Assembly (NCBI GenBank): GCA_937928085.1
Contig: CALFVU010000006.1
Location: forward strand, 124,001-188,000
Direction: 5' to 3'
Source of the DNA: an uncultured bacterium
Lineage (GTDB): Bacteria; Spirochaetota; Leptospiria; Leptospirales; Leptonemataceae
DNA length: 64,000 nt
Shown: piece after piece, positions 1 to 8,931 of the stretch
Position numbering within the stretch: position 1 is the stretch's first letter
Layout: every line of letters begins with the position of its first letter
Translations under genes and position numbers: made by a program
The notes under the pieces: generated by a model
The model's database searches: none
Told to the model about the DNA's origin: nothing
What the model saw: the letters and a program-made list of their open reading frames with translations, nothing else

Positions 1-440
1 TTTTTTACCTCTTTCCAAAATGTTTTCTATTGCTTTAAAAAAAATCTTTTGATATTTTTTTATAATTTCGTTAAATTCTAAATTATGATTAAAAGGAGAT
101 TCAATGATCATTTTTATTAAGTCTTGATGATTATAAAGTGTTTTGAACAAGGAAATTAAGTTTTTTTCTATATTTTCTTTAAAGTTTGATGGATTGATTT
201 TTACTTCTTTGTTCAATTGAATCAAATCTGAAAGTAATTCTTGATATAATTTACGAACTAAAACAGAAAAGATTTCTTCTTTACTTTTAAAATATAAATA
301 AAATGTACTTCTCGATAATCCTGTATCTCGAATAATATCCGATATACTTGTTTGATGAAACCCTTTTTTTGTAAAAACAGATCTTGCTGCGTTTAAGATA
401 TCTTCTCTATTTTGTTTTTTTTTTCTTCTCTTAAGCTCAT
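1..440 (-). CDS. TetR/AcrR-family transcriptional regulator, 3' end off the window, apparent frameshift near the start
   Basis: The gene reads leftward out of the window, so its C-terminus is missing. From 420 down to 1 one frame is open without stops and gives a clear TetR N-terminal DNA-binding domain: NREDILNAARSVF, then GFHQTSISDI, then a helix-turn-helix ending in GLSRSTFYLYFKSKEEIF. That frame has no ATG, GTG or TTG before a stop at about 456. The only good start is the ATG at 440 (MSLREEKK), which is one base out of frame; the frames meet at a run of ten A on the coding strand (415-424). One extra A would give a normal TetR N-terminus. A perfect TTGACA lies at 475-470. The ligand and target genes are unknown. 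The family call is firm; whether the gene is intact is open. Confidence 0.8.
415..424 (-). other. A10 tract at the frameshift point of the TetR gene
   Basis: Ten consecutive A residues on the coding (minus) strand join the ATG-containing frame to the frame that encodes the TetR domain. Insertion of one A, or -1 slippage of ribosome or polymerase on the run, would restore one continuous reading frame. The tract is visible directly; its cause (base-calling error, phase-variable repeat or slippage site) is not. Confidence 0.6.
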
Positions 441-862
441 ATAATGATTTTTTTTAATATTTCTTTTATTGTCAATTTTTTTTATAAGTATTGTTTATTT
501 TTTATTTTTTGATTTTTTTAAAAAACAACAACAATAGAATTTTTTTTAGCTTTTTTATCTAAGATTTTGAATAGTTTAAAACAAATACTTTATATAAAGA
601 AAAATTATAAAACAAATGCTTTCAAAAATAAAACCTGTGTATTTAGCAATAATGTAAAATTCATATTTAAAAAAAATTTTGAATCGTCAATTATTATTAA
701 TAATCTACGCAATGGATTTTAGATAAAATTCTTTAGAAAAATAAAGCTTTAGTTGCGAAGAAAAAAATTTTAGATTTCATTTTTGGAGTTCACAAATATC
801 ATAAGTTCTTATCAATAAAAAAATAGTTTTCAATTCCTTAAATTCAATTATAATGATGTGAT
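441..862. other. Intergenic region between the divergent TetR and receiver-like genes
   Basis: This 422-base stretch is very AT-rich and holds no convincing reading frame or RNA gene. It contains the TTGACA element for the TetR gene, a pair of 14-base near-identical direct repeats (578-591 and 609-622), and a TATAAT at 849-854 just before the next start codon. Its length and position fit a divergent regulatory region, but no operator can be assigned. Confidence 0.5.
578..622 (+). repeat. Two direct repeats AAAACAAATRCTTT
   Basis: AAAACAAATACTTT (578-591) and AAAACAAATGCTTT (609-622) differ at one base and are 31 bases apart start to start, close to three helical turns. The arrangement would suit a DNA-binding protein, perhaps the neighbouring TetR regulator, but such AT-rich repeats also arise by chance. 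Confidence 0.3.
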
Positions 863-1240
863 ATGAAAAAAAAAGTTCTAAGTGTAGGACAGTGCTTGGT
901 TGATCATTTAGCGATTTCTAAATTATTTCATTCTTTAGGATTCGAGGTAGAAAAAATCGATACACAAGAAGAAACCATAAAAAAATTGAAAGATAAAAAA
1001 AGTCAATATTCTTTAGTTCTTATCAATAGAAAATTAGATGTAGATAACTCTGAGGGCATAGAATTACTAAAAAAAATCAAAAATGATCCAGAAATTCAAA
1101 ATACAAAAGTAATGATTGTAAGCAATTACAAAGATGTACAACAAATGGCACAAAAATTGGGAGCCCTTTATGGATTTGGGAAAGCAGAATTAGATAAAGA
1201 AGAAACTAAGAAAAGAATCTTGCAATCGATTGAGAATTAG
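863..1240 (+). CDS. Receiver-like protein without the phosphorylation aspartate
   Basis: A 125-residue single-domain protein with the length and strand/helix pattern of a response-regulator receiver. The first strand (KKVLSVGQ) lacks the usual acidic pair, and the position of the phosphoacceptor aspartate is Asn55 in LVLINRK. A serine (Ser87) and a lysine (Lys107, in GFGKAEL) sit near the switch positions. It is therefore probably a pseudo-receiver working by protein contact and not by phosphorylation; this is inference. TATAAT at 849-854 ends eight bases before the ATG and there is no Shine-Dalgarno sequence. The gene converges on the hybrid kinase gene with a single base between the two stop codons. 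Confidence 0.7.
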   Translation: MKKKVLSVGQCLVDHLAISKLFHSLGFEVEKIDTQEETIKKLKDKKSQYSLVLINRKLDVDNSEGIELLKKIKNDPEIQNTKVMIVSNYKDVQQMAQKLGALYGFGKAELDKEETKKRILQSIEN

Positions 1241-1241
1241 A

Positions 1242-3173
1242 CTATCTAAAAAATAAGTGTTGAATGATTTTGAAAATCAATTCTTTTTTTGTAAAAGGTT
1301 TTTTAATATGATCACTAAACCCAGCCTCTAAAGCTTTTTTTTGATCTTCAAAATTAGAATATGCAGTAAAAGCTATAATTGGAACGTCAATCATTGTTTT
1401 TAATTCTTTTAGGGTTTCGTAACCGTCGAGAATAGGCATTCTTATATCTAAAAACACAATATCAGGTTTTCGCTCCTTTGTTATATGAATGGCTTCTAAA
1501 CCATTATTTGCGATATCGATTACCATATCTGTTTCTTCAAGAAATTTTTTTACTAAAAGTTGTATTTCTTTAGAATCTTCCGCTATTAAAATTTTTTTTC
1601 CTTTTAATCTAACAAGGTATTTTGAATATGTTTCTTCGTCAACAAGGTCATCTGATTTTTTTATTTTTGATTTTAAGTATGGTAATTTCAAAGTGATTGT
1701 AAAACTACTTCCTTTATTGATTTGCGAATCTACTACAATAGAACCTTTCATTCTTTCCACATATTCTTTTACTAATGATAATCCTATGCCTACACCTTTG
1801 GGATTGATATCTTTTATGTCTATCTTTCTAAATTTTTCGAATATATAAGGTAAATCTCTTTTAGAAATACCAATTCCTGTATCATTTACTTGAAGTTCTA
1901 GTTGTAATTGATCTTTATCTTCTTTAATAAAAACTTTTAATTCTACATAACCTTGGAATGTAAATTTTACAGCATTCGAAAGTAAATTATTCAAAATCTG
2001 ACGTATTCTTTTTTCATCACCAATTACATAAACCTCTTGATTCAAATTCGATTCATATTTAAATTCTAAATTTTTTTGTTCACAATGGAATTTGTAAATT
2101 TGAATGATTGAATGTATCATTTCATTTAGAAAAAAAGGTTCACTTTTTAGTTTTATAGTATCTAATTCCACAGAAGATAAATCTAAAATGTCTTCGATAA
2201 GTTCTAATAAATATTTAGAAGAATGATAAATCATATTGATATATTTTGCATTAAATTTTGTTTCTGTTTTATCGATTAAAAGTTCTGATAAACCAATAAT
2301 CGTTGTAAGTGGTGTTCTAAGTTCATGACTAATATTTGCTAAAAATTCTGTTTTGACTTTATTTGCAAGTAGAGCTTTTTTTAAAGCATCTTTGGTTTTC
2401 TTGATATTTAAGTATTCTTTTGTTCTATCAACATAAATTCCTACATAATATTGCAATTTTTTTTTTGGTACAGAAAAAATTGGGTAAACATCCATTTGAA
2501 TGATTTTGTTTTTTAAAATTAAAAATTTTATAGAATTAGCTTTTCTTTCTTGAAAAGATTGTATAATTCTTGGATAAACTTTTTTTCGATTTTTGATTTG
2601 TTTTATCATTTTTATAAAGATCAATCTATCATTTGAGATTTGTTCTTCTTGTAATTTCCAAATTTTTAAAAACATTTGGTTATAATAGACAATATGCAAA
2701 TTTTCATTCGTAACCGCAATTCCTACTGGAGAAAATTTTAAAAGATCTTGAAGTAATTGAAATTGACTTTCGAACTGTTCTTCTAATTTCATTAAATAAG
2801 AAATATCAATCGACATACCTATGACTGTATGAACTCGATCTTCTTCTACAAGAGGAATTAATTTTGTATACCAATAAGTGTTTTTTCCTTTGATGGGTAT
2901 AATTTCTTTGTATTCATAAATTTTTTTTGTATTGACGCAAAGATCATATCTTTCTTTGATTTTTTTTAATTCTTCAAAGGGAACTAAATCTTGTAATTCA
3001 AATAAAGTCTTATTTTCTATTTCGCTAAGTTTAATCCCTGTTAATTTTTGATGTGTGGGATTGGTATGAATAAATTTATATTCATAATGTTTCTCTTTTT
3101 CCAGAACCTGAAATATAAAAATGGCTAATTCGGAAAAATTATATAAGGCTTCTAAATATTGCTGGGAAATCAT
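1242..3173 (-). CDS. Hybrid sensor histidine kinase (PAS-PAS-HisKA-HATPase-receiver)
   Basis: A 643-residue cytoplasmic kinase with no membrane segment. Two PAS-like domains (about 5-130 and 140-255) are followed by a HisKA dimerisation domain with the phosphorylated His283 in FLANISHELRTPL. The HATPase domain has N-box NNLLSNAVKF and G-boxes NDTGIGIS and GVGIGLSLVKEY. A C-terminal receiver (about 528-643) has the acidic pair in LIAEDSKE, the acceptor aspartate in FLDIRMP and the switch lysine in KKPF. It would autophosphorylate on a cytosolic signal and pass phosphate to its own receiver, then to an unidentified partner. The divergent metallo-hydrolase gene starts 68 bases upstream. The adjacent pseudo-receiver could be a partner, but nothing proves it. 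Confidence 0.9.
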   Translation of the reverse strand: MISQQYLEALYNFSELAIFIFQVLEKEKHYEYKFIHTNPTHQKLTGIKLSEIENKTLFELQDLVPFEELKKIKERYDLCVNTKKIYEYKEIIPIKGKNTYWYTKLIPLVEEDRVHTVIGMSIDISYLMKLEEQFESQFQLLQDLLKFSPVGIAVTNENLHIVYYNQMFLKIWKLQEEQISNDRLIFIKMIKQIKNRKKVYPRIIQSFQERKANSIKFLILKNKIIQMDVYPIFSVPKKKLQYYVGIYVDRTKEYLNIKKTKDALKKALLANKVKTEFLANISHELRTPLTTIIGLSELLIDKTETKFNAKYINMIYHSSKYLLELIEDILDLSSVELDTIKLKSEPFFLNEMIHSIIQIYKFHCEQKNLEFKYESNLNQEVYVIGDEKRIRQILNNLLSNAVKFTFQGYVELKVFIKEDKDQLQLELQVNDTGIGISKRDLPYIFEKFRKIDIKDINPKGVGIGLSLVKEYVERMKGSIVVDSQINKGSSFTITLKLPYLKSKIKKSDDLVDEETYSKYLVRLKGKKILIAEDSKEIQLLVKKFLEETDMVIDIANNGLEAIHITKERKPDIVFLDIRMPILDGYETLKELKTMIDVPIIAFTAYSNFEDQKKALEAGFSDHIKKPFTKKELIFKIIQHLFFR

Positions 3174-3241
3174 AAATATTGCTTGCTAAATGATTTCATT
3201 TTTTTGCTTTTAAAAAGAATATCAATAAAAAAAAAGAAGTT

Positions 3242-4204
3242 ATGAAAGTAAAATTCTGGGGTGTTAGAGGTTCTGTTCCTTCTCCTATTAAAGGAAATAC
3301 GATTAGAAGAAAAATACGAAAAATTTTAGAATTAGCCCGACCTTCTGATCTTTTAGACGAAACTTCAATCGAAACATTTATTGATTCTTTGCCATTTTCT
3401 TTGTCTCATACGTATGGGGGAAATACAACTTGTCTTGAGATCCGTACAGAAAAAAACGAGCTGATCATAATTGATGCAGGAACTGGAATAAGGGAACTAG
3501 GAAGATTCTTACTAAAAGAAGAATATAAGGATGGAAAAGGAGAATGTCATATTTTATTCACTCATACCCATTGGGATCATATTCAAGGATTACCTTTTTT
3601 TGAACCTTTCTATATACCTGGAAATGTGTTTCATATTCATGCTGTTTCTAGTCATATAGAAAAAAGATTAAAATATCAACATAATTTTGAACATTTTCCT
3701 ATACAATTCGAAAACATGGGGTCTACTAAGTATTTTTACCAACACCAAGAAGGAGAAATTTTTAAAATTTATGATCTTGAAATTACTACCAAAAGTATGA
3801 AACATCCTGGTGGTTCATTTTCGTATAAGATTAAAGAAAACGATAAAACGCTTATTTTTGGAAGCGATGCAGAATTTCGCTTGGAAGAAATTGAAGATTT
3901 GGACCCTTATATTGAATATTTTAAAAATGCAGATATTTTAATTTTTGATACTCAATATACTTTTGAAGAACAACTTACAAAAATTGATTGGGGGCATAGT
4001 TCCGCTGCGGTAGCAACCGATTTAGCACTAAAATCAAATGTTAAAAATTTAGTTTTGTTTCATCATGATCCCGCTTATTCCGATGAAATTTTAGACGAAG
4101 TTTATATAAGAGCTAAACGCTACAAAGAAATGATAGATTTTGATAATAAAAAAGATCTAAAAATTCATATTGCTTACGAAGGTTTGGAATTAGTAATTCA
4201 ATAG
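3242..4204 (+). CDS. Metallo-beta-lactamase-fold hydrolase
   Basis: A 320-residue protein starting MKVKFWGVRGS, typical of the PhnP/RNase Z-like group of this fold. The metal site is plain: HTHWDHIQG supplies HxHxDH, with later ligands probably in MKHPGG, FGSDAE and the HHDP motif. Insertions around 20-55 make it longer than the simplest members. In spirochaetes and proteobacteria, relatives of this type occur near sensor kinases or carry signalling domains, but the substrate is unknown. It is transcribed away from the hybrid kinase and has no clear Shine-Dalgarno sequence. The fold is certain; the reaction is not. Confidence 0.85.
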   Translation: MKVKFWGVRGSVPSPIKGNTIRRKIRKILELARPSDLLDETSIETFIDSLPFSLSHTYGGNTTCLEIRTEKNELIIIDAGTGIRELGRFLLKEEYKDGKGECHILFTHTHWDHIQGLPFFEPFYIPGNVFHIHAVSSHIEKRLKYQHNFEHFPIQFENMGSTKYFYQHQEGEIFKIYDLEITTKSMKHPGGSFSYKIKENDKTLIFGSDAEFRLEEIEDLDPYIEYFKNADILIFDTQYTFEEQLTKIDWGHSSAAVATDLALKSNVKNLVLFHHDPAYSDEILDEVYIRAKRYKEMIDFDNKKDLKIHIAYEGLELVIQ

Positions 4205-4226
4205 TTTAATGAAAAAAGTATCTTTA

Positions 4227-4260
4227 GAGTTTCTAGTCTAAAATTAGATTTACTAGACTC
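4227..4260. terminator. Inverted repeat between convergent genes, possible terminator
   Basis: GAGT-tt-CTAGT (4227-4237) pairs with ACTAGACTC (4252-4260), a nine-pair stem with a two-base bulge. It spans the end of the minus-strand phosphatase gene just past the stop of the metallo-hydrolase gene. On the minus strand a T-run follows within about ten bases; there is none on the plus strand. Confidence 0.4.
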
Positions 4261-5078
4261 TGATGGATATAAGGATTACTTGCAATAAGTAATGAGTCTC
4301 CGGGAGTATACTCTTGCTTTTTTTCGTTTGTTATAACTCCGCCTGCTTCTTTTACAATTACAGTTCCAGCACAGGTATCCCACGGAGATAAATTCCATTC
4401 ATAATGACCGTCAAATCTTCCCTCTGCTACCCAGCAAAGATCTAAGGCGGCGGAACCTGTTCTTCTAAGCCCTCTCGTATTAGAAAGAACTTTTTTTATT
4501 GTATTCGTTAATAAATCTATGATCTGAATTTTGTTATAAGGAAAACCTGTTACAATTAATGATTGTTTTAAATTTTTATGATTTGAAATGCGGATGGGTT
4601 TATGATTTTTGTAAGCACCATCATTGTAAACAGCCCTATAAATATCGTTAAACGCTGGAATAAAAACTAGTCCTCCTATGGGAAAATTCTCATAAAGAAT
4701 TCCAAAAGAAATCGAAAATAACGGAAGTTTATGAGCATAGTTGACCGTTCCATCAAGGGGATCAATACACCAAGTATATTTCGATTCTTTTGTATTGATC
4801 GAAGATAAGTTTTTTATGATGGCTTCTTGTATACCAGATTCCTCTGATAAGATTTGATCTTGTGGAAACTTGCTTTGTAAAAAATGTAGGATTGTCTGTT
4901 CGGAATAAAAATCAGCTTTTGTTACGATATCTACATCAGAAGATTTATATTGGATTTCTAAGTTTTCTTCTTGTAATTCTAATAAAATCCTTTTTAGTTC
5001 TGGAAGTATACTTTCTACAGAATTTAGCCTATTATAGATTTCTTGTTTATAATTATAGGGCAGTATAGGCTCTTGCAT
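4233..5078 (-). CDS. Inositol monophosphatase family protein (SuhB-like)
   Basis: 281 residues with the full metal-dependent phosphatase signature: ILSEESG, IDPLDGTVNYAH and WDTCAGTVIVKEAGG carry the acidic metal ligands and the conserved Asp/Thr. Members hydrolyse inositol monophosphates or related sugar phosphates and PAP-like nucleotides; the exact substrate cannot be read from sequence. Length is normal. It lies three bases downstream of the zinc-ribbon gene stop on the same strand, so the two probably share a transcript. Confidence 0.9.
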   Translation of the reverse strand: MQEPILPYNYKQEIYNRLNSVESILPELKRILLELQEENLEIQYKSSDVDIVTKADFYSEQTILHFLQSKFPQDQILSEESGIQEAIIKNLSSINTKESKYTWCIDPLDGTVNYAHKLPLFSISFGILYENFPIGGLVFIPAFNDIYRAVYNDGAYKNHKPIRISNHKNLKQSLIVTGFPYNKIQIIDLLTNTIKKVLSNTRGLRRTGSAALDLCWVAEGRFDGHYEWNLSPWDTCAGTVIVKEAGGVITNEKKQEYTPGDSLLIASNPYIHQSLVNLILD

Positions 5079-5081
5079 AAA

Positions 5082-5291
5082 TTAGCTCATACATTTACAA
5101 TTTTGATTGCAGCTTGCAAATTCTTGTTTTGTTTTTGATGTTCCAACTGAAATAGGATAAAAATATCTTTTTGTATTTTTCGATTTGCAATGACTACATT
5201 CTATTTTTGGATTGTTTTCTATTTCTTTTAATGTAAGTTTAACAGTTGTAATTGTATTGCAATCATTACATAGAAAATCATAGTACGGCAT
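5082..5291 (-). CDS. FmdB/CxxC zinc-ribbon protein
   Basis: A small protein beginning MPYYDFLCNDC with a second pair CSHCKSK, giving the two CxxC knuckles of the FmdB-family regulatory zinc ribbon, and a Cys-rich tail (CNQNCKC). An upstream TTG at 5324 would add eleven residues, but that codon is the first part of a TTGACA promoter element, so the ATG at 5291 is preferred. The family has no firmly known function. It is the first gene of a two-gene unit with the phosphatase. Confidence 0.8.
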   Translation of the reverse strand: MPYYDFLCNDCNTITTVKLTLKEIENNPKIECSHCKSKNTKRYFYPISVGTSKTKQEFASCNQNCKCMS

Positions 5292-5295
5292 AAAA

Positions 5296-5324
5296 TGATT
5301 TTTTTTGTTTTTGTCTTGTGTCAA
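5296..5324 (-). promoter_or_regulatory. Promoter for the zinc-ribbon gene, close to the start codon
   Basis: TTGACA at 5324-5319 is a perfect -35. The sequence about 17 bases further on (AAATCA, near 5301-5296) is a poor -10. If this promoter is used, transcription would begin at or very near the ATG at 5291. Confidence 0.35.
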
Positions 5325-5402
5325 CTTTTTTATGGTTTGTTACGTTCTTTCGTTTTTTAAATTATTGCTTGCTTAAAACTTTAAGAAAAAAAAGTTAGCT
5401 TT

Positions 5403-5804
5403 ATGGAACCAAAATATTTTCAATATTTAGCACAAGAAAAAGCGATAGATACGCCTGTTTCTCCTTCGAATCAGCAACCGTCTTTATTTACAGCTTATTA
5501 TCCGTTGCTAATGATTTTACTTGTTTTTGCTTTTTTATATTTTTTTTCTATTAGACCACAAAAAAAAGAAGAAAAGCGAAGACAACAGATGATCAATAAT
5601 TTAAAAAAGGGGGATATGGTAGTAACTCAATCTGGTATTATTGGTGCTGTACATTCTATTAAAGACGATACTGTAATACTTCGAATTGGAGATAATGCAA
5701 AATTAGAAATACTTAAATCTATGATTTATGATCTTAGAAATAAAAATGTAAATCAAACAACTTCTTCAAAAGAGAATAAAGAAAAAGAGGAAAAAAAATC
5801 TTAG
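5403..5804 (+). CDS. yajC: Preprotein translocase subunit YajC
   Basis: 133 residues. One membrane segment lies at about 31-50 (YYPLLMILLVFAFLYFFSI), followed by RPQKKEEKRRQQM and the cytoplasmic YajC domain (KKGDMVVTQSGIIGAVHSI). YajC joins SecDF in the holo-translocon at the inner membrane. It opens the yajC-orf-secD-secF operon, whose order confirms the identity. The N-terminal tail of about 30 residues is longer than in most homologues. The divergent FmdB-type gene lies 111 bases away from its chosen start. Confidence 0.93.
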   Translation: MEPKYFQYLAQEKAIDTPVSPSNQQPSLFTAYYPLLMILLVFAFLYFFSIRPQKKEEKRRQQMINNLKKGDMVVTQSGIIGAVHSIKDDTVILRIGDNAKLEILKSMIYDLRNKNVNQTTSSKENKEKEEKKS

Positions 5805-5806
5805 GT

Positions 5807-6100
5807 ATGAAGCCTTTTGTTTATTTATTTTTATTTTTTTTATCTTCTTATCTTTATTCTCAAATTATAGATCAAACACTTCCGTCAATCTATAAAGAAG
5901 TTTTACCTGGATATCAGCAAATCTTAAATCAAGAAACAAATTTAGAATCTAAACCGATTGAAGAAATAAAACAAGTTCCTAGCCTTCAGCAAGAAAAAAA
6001 AATAGACTTTAAGAAAATATTTGAAGATAAAACTTCTATAAACTTGTTTATTTTAACGATTCTTGTTGTTGTTTTTATTTTATATCGTTTAAGAAGATAA
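5807..6100 (+). CDS. Small membrane protein of unknown function between yajC and secD
   Basis: 97 residues: a hydrophobic N-terminal segment (about 3-19) that looks like a signal peptide or anchor ending near YSQ, a polar acidic middle, and a C-terminal membrane segment (about 76-93) closed by RLRR. No family is recognised. It starts two bases after yajC and ends three bases before secD, so it is cotranscribed with the Sec accessory genes and may act at the translocon; that role is inferred from position only. Confidence 0.65.
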   Translation: MKPFVYLFLFFLSSYLYSQIIDQTLPSIYKEVLPGYQQILNQETNLESKPIEEIKQVPSLQQEKKIDFKKIFEDKTSINLFILTILVVVFILYRLRR

Positions 6101-6103
6101 ACT

Positions 6104-8014
6104 ATGAGCAAATTACTTGGTAAAACAATTTTAATCACAGCTATTTTGATCATTAGTTTTCTTTTATTACTTCCTAATTATGATGTAAGAAAAGTAGAAA
6201 TCCATTTTTTGGATTATCGAAGAGATGAGCAGGGGAATAAAATTGAAATTTCTAATCAAGAAAAAAAAGAATTTTTAGAAAGTGAAAAAGGTCTTCGATC
6301 TTTTTTTAGTCAAGCAAAATGTTTAGAGATCAATCCTATTATAGAAAACAAATGTACGATACAGATTCGTTTTATTACTCCTACTAAATTAAATGAATTT
6401 GTTCAGGCATTTCCTTATTTGATTGATAACAGAAAAACTAAAATTTTGCCCCATCCACTGGAAAAATTTTTAAGTTTTATATCTACGTCTGATGTCAAAA
6501 AACTATCATTAAAATTAGGATTAGACTTGCAAGGGGGAATGAGGGCGGTTTTTCGTGCGGATTATGAATCCTACTTACAAAAATTAGAAGAAAAATATAA
6601 ACTCCTTTTGTCTGATTTGGAGCAGAAACTAAACAAAGATAATATTTCTGAAAGCGAAAAACAAGAAATTAAAAATAGAATCGAGAGTATCAAAAGAAAT
6701 TTAGAAATTTCCGAAACTCAAAAATTAGAATTATTAGAAGAAGCACGAACTATTATAGAAAAAAGATTATTAAATCAGAATTTAACAGAACCAGAAATTA
6801 GGATCCAACCTGCTAGCTATAGCATAAACGTAGATTTGCCGGGCGTGGGAAATACTATAGAGGTTCTTGATATCATCAAAAGTACAGTAACAGTAGAGTA
6901 TCGCTTAGTGAATGATGAAGCAACCGAAAAGCTAAATACCGAAGAGTTCTTCCCTTATATTCGACAATTACAAGAAATTTACAAACAAGAATATCCTCAT
7001 CCTCTTGAAATAAAAAAAATTATGGATGAGGTGTATCAAAAATCTAAGATTACAGAAAAAGAGGGTAAAATATTTTTATACTGGAGAAAATCCAGAACTG
7101 GACAGGGCAAATATCTTCCTTATGAATTTCGAGTATTGGGTCCAGTGATTCTGGATGGTAGTGATATGGCGGATGCTCGGGAAGCAATTAATCAAAATAC
7201 AGTATGGTATCAAGTAAATTTTGCTTTAACAGCTGATGGAGCTGAGAAATTTGCAAAAATCACAAAAGAAAATATCGGGAAAAAATTAGCTATCTTATGG
7301 GGTGATCGAGTAATTTCTGATCCCGTAATTCAAGGTCCTATTGTGGGAGGTTATGGAGTCATTACAGGAAATTTTGAATTAAAAGATGCGAGAGAAATTG
7401 CAAGTGTAATTCGAGAAGGTGCACTGCCTCTACCTTTAGAAATTATATCCGTTTCTTATGTGGGTCCTACGTTAGGTTTACAGTCTATTAAAACAGGAAT
7501 TTATGCGGTCATCATAGGTTTTCTTTTAGTGAATCTATTTATGATCTTATATTATAAAGTAGCAGGGATTATTGCCACCATTGTTTTATTTTATAATTTA
7601 ATATTACTTTCTGCGGTATTAACCTTACTTGAATTTACTTTAACTTTGCCCGGCTTTGCAGGTTTAATTTTAACGGTGGGTATGGCTGTTGATGCAAATG
7701 TAATTATATACGAAAGAATACGTGAGCAATTACGAAATGGAAAGTCTCTTCGATTTTCTGTGAATGCAGGATTTTCGGATTCTTTTTGGACTATCTTAGA
7801 TGCTAATGTCACTACTTTGATTTCAGCAGTTATATTATATTATACAGGGGATGGACCAATTCAAGGTTTTGCGATAACTTTATTTTTTGGATTACTAACT
7901 TCTATGTACACCTCTTTATATGTATCTAGATATTTATTTGAAGTTTTAATCGAAGGTTTTAAATTCAAATCTTTATGGATAGGAAAAGGCTTTTCTTTTG
8001 GAGGAAACAAATGA
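6104..8014 (+). CDS. secD: Protein translocase subunit SecD
   Basis: 636 residues with the SecD layout: first membrane segment at about 5-25, a long periplasmic region that opens with LGLDLQGGMRA and contains a charged coiled-coil-like insertion (about 155-220), and five more membrane segments from about 465. The signature GMAVDANVIIYERIREQLR sits in the C-terminal half. SecD with SecF uses the proton gradient to pull proteins across the inner membrane. Its stop overlaps the secF start (ATGA), implying translational coupling. Confidence 0.96.
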   Translation: MSKLLGKTILITAILIISFLLLLPNYDVRKVEIHFLDYRRDEQGNKIEISNQEKKEFLESEKGLRSFFSQAKCLEINPIIENKCTIQIRFITPTKLNEFVQAFPYLIDNRKTKILPHPLEKFLSFISTSDVKKLSLKLGLDLQGGMRAVFRADYESYLQKLEEKYKLLLSDLEQKLNKDNISESEKQEIKNRIESIKRNLEISETQKLELLEEARTIIEKRLLNQNLTEPEIRIQPASYSINVDLPGVGNTIEVLDIIKSTVTVEYRLVNDEATEKLNTEEFFPYIRQLQEIYKQEYPHPLEIKKIMDEVYQKSKITEKEGKIFLYWRKSRTGQGKYLPYEFRVLGPVILDGSDMADAREAINQNTVWYQVNFALTADGAEKFAKITKENIGKKLAILWGDRVISDPVIQGPIVGGYGVITGNFELKDAREIASVIREGALPLPLEIISVSYVGPTLGLQSIKTGIYAVIIGFLLVNLFMILYYKVAGIIATIVLFYNLILLSAVLTLLEFTLTLPGFAGLILTVGMAVDANVIIYERIREQLRNGKSLRFSVNAGFSDSFWTILDANVTTLISAVILYYTGDGPIQGFAITLFFGLLTSMYTSLYVSRYLFEVLIEGFKFKSLWIGKGFSFGGNK

Positions 8015-8931
8015 AAATCTTAGAACATAGAAAATTTTTTTTTGCTTTGTCTTTCTTATTTTTATTTACTTTTTATGGAATCACTTTTTTTTATCATCGA
8101 GGCTTTGCTAAGTCGATTACTTTTCATGGTGGAATTCGTATTACCTTAAAAATTCCTGCTGAACAAAACAAAGAATATTTAGATAATCAATTAAAAAAAA
8201 TTGGTTTTAAAGAGTTTACAGTTCGATTAGTAGATTTAAGAGAAAATAAATACGATATTGAATTTGGTCCAGAGGTTAGAGAACAAATAAAAAAAGAAGT
8301 AAATGATGATAAAAAAATAGCAGAAGAATTAGAAAAAAAAATCATACCTGCTTTAAAAATACAACAAGACAATATTATTTCTCGAGAGGTGATTTCTGCC
8401 AGCTACGGTTCAAATCTTTTTAAAATATCTGTAAAAGCTTTGTTTTGGACTTTAGTTCTTATTTCTGTTTATATAGCATTTCGGTTTGAATTTTCTTTTG
8501 CATTAGGAGCAACTGTTGCTTTGTTGCATGATTTAATCATTACAATTGGATTTATTGGAGCATATCAAATACAGCCATCAGTTCCTGTGCTTGCTGCTAT
8601 CTTAACTATCATAGGATATTCGATTAACGATACAATCATAATTTTTGATAGAATCAGAAGTAAAATGAAAGATAGAACTGACTTAATCAATATCAATCTA
8701 CTAAATTCTGCCATTATGGAGACATTTTCAAGAACGATAATCACTTCTTTTCTTACAGCTATATCTTTAATTGCTATTCTGATTAGTAAAGCAGAGTCGC
8801 TCATTGATTTTTCTATAGTTTTAGTATTTGGTATTGTTTTGGGTACTTATTCTTCGATATTTATAGCATCTCCTGTAATGTATTATTATGAAAGATTTAA
8901 GCTTTCTAAAATCAAAAAAACTTCCGTATGA
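8011..8931 (+). CDS. secF: Protein translocase subunit SecF
   Basis: 306 residues from the chosen start. The ATG at 8011 overlaps the secD stop and is preceded by a good Shine-Dalgarno sequence (GGAGG at 8000-8004), so it is preferred over a start at 7975 lying inside secD. An N-terminal membrane segment, a periplasmic domain opening FHGGIRITLK, and five C-terminal membrane segments are present. The signatures LLHDLIITIGF and GYSINDTIIIFDRIR are typical. It forms the SecDF complex with the preceding gene. Confidence 0.95.
   Translation: MKILEHRKFFFALSFLFLFTFYGITFFYHRGFAKSITFHGGIRITLKIPAEQNKEYLDNQLKKIGFKEFTVRLVDLRENKYDIEFGPEVREQIKKEVNDDKKIAEELEKKIIPALKIQQDNIISREVISASYGSNLFKISVKALFWTLVLISVYIAFRFEFSFALGATVALLHDLIITIGFIGAYQIQPSVPVLAAILTIIGYSINDTIIIFDRIRSKMKDRTDLININLLNSAIMETFSRTIITSFLTAISLIAILISKAESLIDFSIVLVFGIVLGTYSSIFIASPVMYYYERFKLSKIKKTSV

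Noticed and set aside
693-704. Palindrome ATTATTAATAAT as an operator
   Set aside because: Only A and T in a very AT-rich region; expected by chance.
7975-8010. Longer SecF start inside secD
   Set aside because: The ATG at 8011 has a good Shine-Dalgarno sequence and overlaps the secD stop; the upstream residues are not SecF-like.
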